Made by a program: the position numbers and the translations under genes. DNA of 64,000 bases. It comes from G963666935 sp963666935. Its GTDB lineage: Bacteria > Bacillota > Clostridia > Christensenellales > CAG-138. Below the pieces are notes generated by a model. That model saw only the letters and a program-made list of their open reading frames with translations, was not told where the DNA came from and searched no databases. Positions 8,442-15,210 of this stretch are shown here, piece by piece (position 1 is the stretch's first letter; the number at the start of each line of letters is the position of its first letter). The stretch lies in assembly GCA_963666935.1 (NCBI GenBank), contig OY762936.1, positions 930,001 to 994,000 of the forward strand, in the 5' to 3' direction.

Positions 8442-10152
8442 GGATAGGATGAAGAACCGAAAAGATATACTGAGAAACAAGGGTGGAAAGGTACTGCCCT
8501 TTGCCCAGGACGGCGATTTTTACTACCGTCGGGGTATATCGAAGCTGGATAAGAATAATCTTGTGGGTGCCATAGCGGATTACCGTCTGGCGCTTTCCAG
8601 GGACTCCCAAAATGCGGAGATCGTGCTGGGAATCGCGGAGGTCCTCACAGCCATGGAGCGGTTTGAAGAATCCAACCGGATGCTGATGAGCTGGTTCAGC
8701 AATGAAAAAACATGCCCCGCAGAATGTTATTTTGGCATGGGCTGCAATTTTGCAGCGCTTCGGGAATTTGACCAGGCGCGGATCAACTTTGAGCGGTATG
8801 TGGAGGAAGACCCGGATGGCGACTTCATCTACGACGCCTACGATATGCTGGATGCCCTTGACGAGGATGAGGATTACCTTGCCGAGGAGGAGAAACGGTC
8901 TTCTGTTTATGGTGAGAACCGGCTTGGGCATGACCTGATGGAAAAAGAGGACTTTGAGGGCGCCATTGCGGTATTTAAAAAGCTCGTGGAAAAGGACCCG
9001 CAAAACGACAGTGCCCGCAACAGCCTTGCGCTGGCGCAGTATTGCGCAAAAAACTACGACGGAGCCACAGAGCAGGTGGGGATCGTGCTCAAGAATGCAC
9101 CGGGTAACCTACAGGCGCATTGCAATTTGGCTGTATTCATGTCCGGTGCCGGGGATGAGGAGGGCATGCGGCGGGAGATTGAGTTCCTCAAGAGCGCAAA
9201 GCCCGAGGATCTGGAAGATTTGAACCGCGTGGCGGTGACGCTGCTGGAATTAAAGGAGTATGCGTCTGCGCTGAAGCATATGAAAAAGCTGGCGCAGAAG
9301 CTGCCATACGACTGCGGCGTGGTGCACAGGCTGGCAGCCTGCGCATACGGTCTAGGGGATTATGGGTTGGCGATCCGCTGCTATGATAAGCTGCTTTCTA
9401 TCGACGAGAGCGACACTATCGCGAAATACTATCGGAGTGCGTGTGTTGCGGCGGAAAAGGGAGAGAAGCGTTTTAAAGAAATACTGCTCAGCTATCAAGT
9501 TCCCTTGGATGAAACATTTGCCCGGATCAACACGCTCAATGGGTATATCGCCATGCCCCCGGAAGAACTCAAGGCAAAGTGGTATCCGGGCGGAGAATTG
9601 GAAGCCCTGGTGCGGTGGGGGCTGACGCTTCCCGGATCGGGGGTCAAGCGGGCCATCCTGCGGTTTCTTGCCTCTTTTAAGGATGCGCTGGCGGAAATTA
9701 TTTTGCGGGATTTTGTGTTACAGAGAACCCAGGGCATTGAGGTCAAAAAAGACGCGTTTGGTTTGCTCAAGTACATGGGCGCGTCGGAACCCTATCTGAG
9801 CTATGTGGACGGGGAACTCATGGAGAGCCGTGTAAGCCTTGTGGCGGAGATGCCGGAGGATGTTCCCGTGGCATATACAGAGGTGCTGGAGCGGTGCGTG
9901 GGTTCTATGAAGAACGTGCGGCCCGATGCGTGTTTGCAGGCCGCCGCAGAGATTTGGGGGACGTTCACCGCCGGGCTCGATGGATTCCCGCCTCTTTCCG
10001 GCCAACAGTCCATTGCCCTGTCGGCGGCGCTGGAATATTTGGCGTGCCATAGCAAAGATATTGCCACCACCAAAACGGAGATTTGCGGCAAGTACGCCAT
10101 CTCCCTGTTGCGGCTCAACGGGGCCATGTCCAAACTTAAGAGAAAGCAATAG
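8431..10152 (+). CDS. Tetratricopeptide-repeat protein of unknown role
   Basis: This protein has about 573 residues. The N-terminal two thirds contain degenerate 34-residue TPR units, for example DFYYRRGISKLDKNNLVGAI, LMEKEDFEGAIAVFKKLVEKDP, NSLALAQYCAKNYDGATEQV and GLGDYGLAIRCYDKLLSID. The last 200 or so residues form a helical region I do not recognise. There is no signal peptide, so it is likely a cytoplasmic scaffold. The ATG at 8431 is chosen because AGAGG lies 9 bases upstream inside hslO. An alternative ATG at 8449 also has a GAGG nearby. Its position between hslO and an rRNA methyltransferase hints at a protein or ribosome homeostasis role, which is only inference. Confidence 0.85.
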   Translation: MMNEDRMKNRKDILRNKGGKVLPFAQDGDFYYRRGISKLDKNNLVGAIADYRLALSRDSQNAEIVLGIAEVLTAMERFEESNRMLMSWFSNEKTCPAECYFGMGCNFAALREFDQARINFERYVEEDPDGDFIYDAYDMLDALDEDEDYLAEEEKRSSVYGENRLGHDLMEKEDFEGAIAVFKKLVEKDPQNDSARNSLALAQYCAKNYDGATEQVGIVLKNAPGNLQAHCNLAVFMSGAGDEEGMRREIEFLKSAKPEDLEDLNRVAVTLLELKEYASALKHMKKLAQKLPYDCGVVHRLAACAYGLGDYGLAIRCYDKLLSIDESDTIAKYYRSACVAAEKGEKRFKEILLSYQVPLDETFARINTLNGYIAMPPEELKAKWYPGGELEALVRWGLTLPGSGVKRAILRFLASFKDALAEIILRDFVLQRTQGIEVKKDAFGLLKYMGASEPYLSYVDGELMESRVSLVAEMPEDVPVAYTEVLERCVGSMKNVRPDACLQAAAEIWGTFTAGLDGFPPLSGQQSIALSAALEYLACHSKDIATTKTEICGKYAISLLRLNGAMSKLKRKQ

Positions 10153-10161
10153 GCACATAGA

Positions 10162-11265
10162 ATGAAATGGATCGCTACATGTAAAATCGGCTTGGAATCC
10201 GTGGTTTCCACAGAACTCAAGAAACTGGGCATCGAAGTGGAAAGGGTGGAAGACGCCCGGGTATTGTTTTTGGGCGGTTTTGATGTGATGGCCCGTGCAT
10301 GCCTTTGGCTGCGGACTGCGGAACGCGTGCTGCTCTTGGCGGGCGAATTCGATGCCAAGAGCTTTGAGGCGCTGTACGAGGGGACCAAAGCGCTGCACTG
10401 GAAGGAATATCTCAAGAAGGATACCTTCATCCACGTGAAGGGCAAAAGCGCAAAAAGCACGCTGTTCAGCGTTTCGGATTGCCAGAGCATCGTCAAAAAG
10501 GCCATTGTGGACAACCTCCTTTCGGCCTATCATACCAACATCCTGCCGGAATCCGGGAACCGCGTCATTGTAGAAGTGGGCATCCTCAAGGATGTGGTCA
10601 CGCTGGCGCTGGATTGCTGCGGCGCGGGGCTTTCCCGCCGAGGCTATCGGACTTTTAACGTGGCGGCGCCCCTCTCGGAAACGCTGGGCGCGGCCATCGT
10701 GCTGCTTTCCCACTACCATCCGGAACAGCCTTTCATCGACCCTATGTGTGGCAGCGGCACCATGCCCATTGAGGCCGCCATGATTGCAAGGAATATGGCA
10801 CCCGGGCTCAACCGTTCTTTTGCCGCGGAGGAATGGAGCTTTTTAGAGCCGGGCATATTTAAACGCGCTCGAGAAGAAGCGCAGGACGCGGTTACCGAAA
10901 CCAAACTGAATATTCTGGGCAGCGATATTGATGCGCACAGCATCGACCTGTGCAAAAAACATGCCAAGAAGGCAGGAATCATGGTCAACTGGGCGGTACG
11001 TCCTCTCAAAGAGTTTACAAGCGATCAGGCGGGCGGGGTGATCGTGTGCAATCCGCCCTACGGGGAGCGCATGATGGAGCGCCGGGAGGCGGAAAATCTG
11101 TACAGGGAGATGAGAGGTGCCGTCGATGCTCTCAATGGCTGGAAAATCAACGTGATTACCTCTCATACGGACTTCGAGCGGGTCTACGGCAAGCGGGCAG
11201 ACAAGCGCCGCAAGCTCTCCAACGGCGGAATTCCGTGCACCCTCTACCAGTATTTCAGGGAATGA
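10162..11265 (+). CDS. THUMP-domain RlmL-type RNA guanine-N2 methyltransferase
   Basis: The 367-residue protein has an N-terminal ferredoxin-like/THUMP region (residues about 1-160, starting MKWIATCKIGLESVVSTELKKLG) and a C-terminal SAM methyltransferase domain. The latter has the motifs FIDPMCGSGTMPIEAA, LGSDIDAHSIDLCKKHA and VCNPPYGERM. The NPPY motif is the catalytic signature of N2-guanine or N6-adenine methyltransferases. By family this is the stand-alone RlmL N-terminal-type enzyme acting on 23S rRNA (m2G), but some relatives modify tRNA, so the exact site is unproven. It closes the operon that starts at 6798. Confidence 0.9.
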   Translation: MKWIATCKIGLESVVSTELKKLGIEVERVEDARVLFLGGFDVMARACLWLRTAERVLLLAGEFDAKSFEALYEGTKALHWKEYLKKDTFIHVKGKSAKSTLFSVSDCQSIVKKAIVDNLLSAYHTNILPESGNRVIVEVGILKDVVTLALDCCGAGLSRRGYRTFNVAAPLSETLGAAIVLLSHYHPEQPFIDPMCGSGTMPIEAAMIARNMAPGLNRSFAAEEWSFLEPGIFKRAREEAQDAVTETKLNILGSDIDAHSIDLCKKHAKKAGIMVNWAVRPLKEFTSDQAGGVIVCNPPYGERMMERREAENLYREMRGAVDALNGWKINVITSHTDFERVYGKRADKRRKLSNGGIPCTLYQYFRE

Positions 11266-11284
11266 GAATCATGCGAAAAATTGC

Positions 11285-11313
11285 TTTACAAACCACGTCC
11301 CATATAATATAAT
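11285..11313 (+). promoter_or_regulatory. Promoter of tRNA-Ala
   Basis: TTTACA (11285-11290), a 17-base spacer, then TATAAT (11308-11313), with a second overlapping TATAAT at 11303. It lies about 20 bases upstream of the tRNA and is close to consensus, as expected for a stable RNA gene. Confidence 0.75.
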
Positions 11314-11334
11314 ACCTAGTGTTCGAAATCACAC

Positions 11335-11410
11335 GGGGCATTAGCGCAGCTGGTAGCGCACAACACTGGCAGTGTTGGGGTCAGGAGTTCGAGTCTCCTA
11401 TGCTCCACCA
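11335..11410 (+). tRNA. tRNA-Ala (anticodon GGC), CCA encoded
   Basis: The 76-nt cloverleaf is complete. Acceptor GGGGCAT pairs with ATGCTCC and includes the G3:U70 wobble pair that is the alanine identity element. The D-arm has AGCTGGTAG. The anticodon stem CAACA/TGTTG encloses loop CTGGCAG with anticodon GGC. The T-loop is TTCGAGT and a genomic CCA follows. It has its own promoter and terminator and is the left edge of the insertion that ends at about 14853. Confidence 0.95.
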
Positions 11411-11411
11411 A
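11399..11411 (+). repeat. Putative attL core: 13-bp direct repeat in the tRNA 3' end
   Basis: TATGCTCCACCAA here, the last bases of tRNA-Ala plus one, is repeated exactly at 14841-14853. This is the usual footprint of site-specific integration into a tRNA gene. Confidence 0.65.
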
Positions 11412-11450
11412 AAAGCGAAGGGTATTAAGAATGCCCTTCGCTTTCTTTTT
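11411..11450 (+). terminator. Terminator after tRNA-Ala
   Basis: AAGCGAAGGGTAT pairs with ATGCCCTTCGCTT with one G-T wobble, followed by TCTTTTT. It begins directly after the CCA end. Confidence 0.85.
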
Positions 11451-11451
11451 G

Positions 11452-11878
11452 TATGGAAGGTGATTCGAACCCGAGGGAAAGCAAACGAGTTGGGGGCACG
11501 TTTGCCCGAGACGCCCTGAGAGTGGAGCGAAGCGAAACGGTTGGAATCTCCTTATCTACACCGGCCTCAAAACCATGTTATAGTAATGAGGCTTTTTATT
11601 TTCAAAGTATCCACTTCATCGCTATAATAAGTCCTTTTCTGGTGCATTGTATCGAATAAACAATAACACTTTTAGCTCTATAATACGACTGGTGGTTTTG
11701 CTAGTATTCTGCTAGTTTAAGAAAGTGAAAAAGATGTCATTGGTTGCTGGCGAAAGAACCAAATAAAAGGCATTACTTGAAAGCACATTAATAGAAGTAT
11801 ATAATTATTCATATCCATTATCAATTAATAAGAGAATTTTAACTCTTTTCATATAAAGTGCTATGAAGGGATTTTCCT
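11452..11878 (+). other. Non-coding left part of the insertion
   Basis: No convincing gene is seen in this stretch. It begins with a GC-rich segment to about 11560 containing the inverted pair GCAAACG/CGTTTGC and a GATTCGAACCC string resembling the complement of a tRNA T-arm. A weak terminator-like hairpin follows (GCCTCA at 11564 with TGAGGC at 11587, then TTTTTA). The remainder is AT-rich and leads into the promoter and leader of the gene at 11879. Confidence 0.5.
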
Positions 11879-14362
11879 ATGATATGTAATTTCTGTGGAG
11901 CTAACAATAAGCCTGAAGCAACTTTTTGTAATAATTGCGGCAAAAAACTAAATAAACAATTCTGCGATAATTGCGGTGCTATTATTTCGGGGAAACAACG
12001 ATTTTGCGAAAACTGTGGCAACGAAATCGCATATGTACCACATTTGGATCAAAGTGCGGCCCAGGCGCTACCTGTGAAACAGTCTCCAAGTAGAGTCTCT
12101 GCTAAAGCAAGAAAAGCGCTTATTATATCTGTGGTAATCATTTCTGTTTTGGCAATTAGTTCTGGGCTGTTCTTTCTTTTGCTTCCTTGGGCAAAAACCA
12201 GTCAAGTGCTGGCATCTGATGACAGATCCAGCAACTTATTTGCATTAGGAAAAACAACTTTAGAAGCAGCCGAAACTTTATCTGATGCGGGGGGAGAAAT
12301 TTTTATTGATAACAATTCTTCGGTAATAGATGGATTGTCTGTTCTCGTTCCAAAAGAAGCCTATTCCCAAACAACGGACTATGAAATTAGCTCGACAGAA
12401 ATACTATCGCATGGGTATAGTGATCTTTTTAATCCTATCACACCCCTTATCAACATTGATAACGGACACCAATTCGCCAACAAACCAATGACGGTTACGA
12501 TCCCCATCTCTAAAACAGACGATGAATTCGCAATGGCTTTCTATTATGATGAGGAAACCGGAGAGCTGGAAGGCATTCCTTTTATCGAAATAGAAAACGA
12601 TTCTATTACAATCATCACCTCGCATTTTTCCAGTATTGTAGTTTCCAAGGTAGTAAAAGAATCAATAATTGAATTGCTCGGCAAGGACGATGAGATCGGA
12701 TCGGGCTTCAAATCCGGTTTCAACGATTTTCAAATGCCAAATATCGGATCGATTATTTGTCCCAAAGGTCATTGCGCGGGCCAGTCAATAGCAGCCATGT
12801 ATTATTACAACAACCGAGACCGAATCGGCTGGGATAAATCATTAAATGGTCTTTTTGACAATAACGAATACGACTCAACGCCATATTTTATTTGGGACGA
12901 TGCATTTGTTATAAGACTGTGTTCCGTGGTACAAAATAAATGTATTAAATGGTCCAGCGTATCAAATGGGCTTCATCAAACAGATGACAATGCTTTTTAT
13001 GCATTTGCGTATTCCATATTGCTTACAAAGCAGCCTCAGTTCATTGGTATTAAAAGTACAAGTTCTGGCCATGCAATGATTGTATATAATGTTAGCAGTG
13101 ATGCATTGTATATTTCAGATCCGAATTTTCCGGGAGACACACGCAAAATTAGCTATAAAATCGTAAACGGTTTGGTCGACTTACAACCCTATTTTTCGGG
13201 AGACGACTGCGAGCAAGCTACGACGAATAGCAAGGAATATACAGATTTCAATTATTTCGGGCTCTATTCTTTGATCGATAAATCAAAGGTCGCTGAAGTG
13301 TGGAATAAAGTTCAGAATGACAAAGACCCAGGCACCTCTGCGTTTCCGGCAGACGTTTCCTTTACGGTGCGGATAGTAAAAGATCAAGAAAAAAATGAAT
13401 ATTATGAAATTCCGCTTGAGGATGGCATGGCAGTATATCAAAGTCAAATTTCAGAAATCGGGAAAAGATTACTGTACATATATCCCTCAGGAACATATAA
13501 GGCAGGGGACAAGTTTTACTTTTATATAGGTGAGAGCGATAAGTATTTTGGGTTTTTAGAAAAGGCGAATACTGGAATCCCATTTGATTTGAACAACCTT
13601 GTAATGGGCAATAACGATATTGGTATACGCTACATGCGTGAGGTCAGTGTAACGAAAGATGGGCAAACAAAAACAATAGAGAAGTTTGTTAATTTCTATC
13701 GTTTTAATATCATCGTAAAGGCAGACCCTATGTTGAGCGTTTCGCCAGAAACAGCAAACGCGTTTGTCGGTGATATCATCCCATTCTCTGCAACGGTTGA
13801 TAATATGCCGGACGATGCAGTGTATATATGGGATTTCGGAGACGACAATATTATAGCTACTAACGACAGCGACTATCCATATGCATATATGGCAGAGGGC
13901 GCTTACAGCGGCGAGGTGTCGATTGTAAATGAAGACAGCCTTGCAGTGTTGGCGACAACATATTTTTCTGTAGTTGTTTCACCAACTGCACCTGAACCTG
14001 GGCAAGAATACACAGATTTCCCTGAAGAGTTGATCGGCACGTGGCACCTTGTAGGAAACGCTAAAAAAACCGGCTCGGACTCACCAGAAATATTTGCATA
14101 TGATCCCAATTACTCAGGAGGATACCGTTTCACCTTTGATGACAACGGCCAGCTGGTCGATTCTGACGGACGACAATATGATTACAACATACTCTCCGGC
14201 AGCATGTGGGTTAAGTATCGAGTATTAGAAAGCAGTCAGGAAAGCGATTCAAAAGATGGCCTTTTATATGGTTATGACGGGAGGTTTTACGCATTAGATA
14301 ATTGGATTGACGAAGATGGCGTAATTGTTGATTACTATTTTGTTTATGAAAAAACAGAGTAG
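11879..14362 (+). CDS. Zinc-ribbon membrane protein with cysteine-peptidase-like and PKD domains
   Basis: The 827-residue protein has two N-terminal zinc ribbons (CNFC...CNNC and CDNC...CENC, residues 3-46) and one membrane helix at about 80-103. A long extracellular part follows. Within it, C299 (KGHCAGQS), H398 (SSGHAMIVY) and D414 (ISDPN) are spaced and framed like the Cys-His-Asp triad of papain/C39-type peptidases. A PKD/Ig-like domain lies at about 617-700 (FVGDIIPFSATVDN...YIWDFGDD) and a lipocalin-like region ends the chain (LIGTWHLVGNAKKTG). Catalysis is inference from motif layout. GAAGGG lies eight bases before the ATG. The gene is AT-rich and sits inside the tRNA-Ala insertion with no partner except the small gene at 14479. 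Confidence 0.8.
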   Translation: MICNFCGANNKPEATFCNNCGKKLNKQFCDNCGAIISGKQRFCENCGNEIAYVPHLDQSAAQALPVKQSPSRVSAKARKALIISVVIISVLAISSGLFFLLLPWAKTSQVLASDDRSSNLFALGKTTLEAAETLSDAGGEIFIDNNSSVIDGLSVLVPKEAYSQTTDYEISSTEILSHGYSDLFNPITPLINIDNGHQFANKPMTVTIPISKTDDEFAMAFYYDEETGELEGIPFIEIENDSITIITSHFSSIVVSKVVKESIIELLGKDDEIGSGFKSGFNDFQMPNIGSIICPKGHCAGQSIAAMYYYNNRDRIGWDKSLNGLFDNNEYDSTPYFIWDDAFVIRLCSVVQNKCIKWSSVSNGLHQTDDNAFYAFAYSILLTKQPQFIGIKSTSSGHAMIVYNVSSDALYISDPNFPGDTRKISYKIVNGLVDLQPYFSGDDCEQATTNSKEYTDFNYFGLYSLIDKSKVAEVWNKVQNDKDPGTSAFPADVSFTVRIVKDQEKNEYYEIPLEDGMAVYQSQISEIGKRLLYIYPSGTYKAGDKFYFYIGESDKYFGFLEKANTGIPFDLNNLVMGNNDIGIRYMREVSVTKDGQTKTIEKFVNFYRFNIIVKADPMLSVSPETANAFVGDIIPFSATVDNMPDDAVYIWDFGDDNIIATNDSDYPYAYMAEGAYSGEVSIVNEDSLAVLATTYFSVVVSPTAPEPGQEYTDFPEELIGTWHLVGNAKKTGSDSPEIFAYDPNYSGGYRFTFDDNGQLVDSDGRQYDYNILSGSMWVKYRVLESSQESDSKDGLLYGYDGRFYALDNWIDEDGVIVDYYFVYEKTE

Positions 14363-14478
14363 AGCAAACCGGGGGCAATTCTATACCTGAATATTAGATG
14401 GCTTTTTATGTAGTGTGATCAATATGGATAACCAGCGTTTACTCATAATTCTTAATCAACTTTTAGGGAGGTTTTCAA

Positions 14479-14739
14479 GTGAATAGTAATAATGCAAAAA
14501 GGAAAAAGCCGGCAGGCAAATTAACAATTATCAGCATTGCTTGTCTGGTAATAGGAATGGTTGTTATGTATTTCCCGTATGAGAATAGACCTTCGGGATA
14601 TCTAGAATCGCTTGGTATGGGCATGATAGTTGGAGTAGCCCTTATAGCTTTTATAGTATTAGGAATTATAGCAATCGTCTTTTATGCCAGCAATAAGAAG
14701 GCAGAAAGAAAAAACAATAACCAGCATGATTTACGATAG
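14479..14739 (+). CDS. Small two-helix membrane protein
   Basis: This 86-residue protein starts at a GTG with AGGGAGG seven bases upstream. It has a basic N-terminus (NNAKRKKPAGK), two hydrophobic helices (about 15-31 ISIACLVIGMVVMYFPY and 47-70 GMIVGVALIAFIVLGIIAIVFYA) and a charged tail. I recognise no family. It is the second gene of the tRNA-Ala insertion, about 115 bases after the larger protein, and may be cotranscribed with it. Confidence 0.65.
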   Translation: MNSNNAKRKKPAGKLTIISIACLVIGMVVMYFPYENRPSGYLESLGMGMIVGVALIAFIVLGIIAIVFYASNKKAERKNNNQHDLR

Positions 14740-14840
14740 TTTGCTTTATATCGAAAAGTAGACCAAAATATTGATATAAATTATAGAATACGGGTACCCA
14801 AACTCTCCAAGAAACACAAAATAGTTCTTGTTTAGATTTA

Positions 14841-14853
14841 TATGCTCCACCAA
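14841..14853 (+). repeat. Putative attR core: copy of the tRNA-Ala 3' end
   Basis: This is an exact second copy of TATGCTCCACCAA. The sequence upstream of it is not tRNA-like, so only the 3' tip is duplicated. Together with the copy at 11399 it delimits a segment of about 3.4 kb. Confidence 0.65.
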
Positions 14854-14894
14854 TATAAAAGGCACCCACAAGGGGTGCCTTTTATATTGGTGGA
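14846..14894 (+). terminator. 22-bp perfect inverted repeat, bidirectional terminator-like
   Basis: The left arm 14846-14867 and right arm 14873-14894 are perfectly complementary over 22 bases with a 5-base loop (ACAAG). The arms include AAAAGGCACCC/GGGTGCCTTTT, and the outer end of the left arm is the TCCACCA of the duplicated tRNA tip. The T-rich right arm makes it a plausible terminator, but the stem is unusually long. Confidence 0.7.
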
Positions 14895-15210
14895 TGGAAG
14901 GGTGGAGGCGAACAGGATGTTAAAAAACGCAACTGTGTTCATTTTGCAGGCCATGCGGCTGAGCCGCTTTTTTTACCTAATATTTGAAATTACTTGGACT
15001 TACTGGAATATTGATGTATAATAAAGAAAGAATTAATGTAAAAAGTATAATGCTCAGTGAGCTGTTTCTAAATTAAAGCTATCTGTCAACATACAAAGCA
15101 TTGTATTACAAGCGGTACTAGAAGGGAACGATTAGCCGATTATTGGCTAATCTCTTAAGATGTCAAGAAATTAGGAGATCCGCTCAAAATTGAATGGGAG
15201 GCATAGACAG

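Larger units (their letters stand above)
14740..15210 (+). other. Non-coding boundary region right of the insertion
   Basis: It contains the attR-like repeat (14841-14853), a 22-bp perfect inverted repeat (14846-14894) and AT-rich leader sequence of the next gene. A hairpin, GATTAGCC (15130-15137) with GGCTAATC (15145-15152), sits about 60 bases before the start at 15211. I see no coding sequence and no recognisable riboswitch consensus. Confidence 0.5.

Noticed and set aside
11319..11519. Open frame running through the tRNA-Ala gene
   Set aside because: It is read across a complete tRNA and its terminator, so it cannot be a real protein gene.
14841..14894. A second tRNA gene at the right repeat
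   Set aside because: Only the last 13 bases match tRNA-Ala. No acceptor 5' strand, anticodon arm or D-arm precedes it.
15100..15210. c-di-GMP riboswitch in front of the GGDEF-HD-GYP gene
   Set aside because: A hairpin is present (15130-15152), but none of the conserved GEMM strings could be found, so only a generic leader hairpin is noted.
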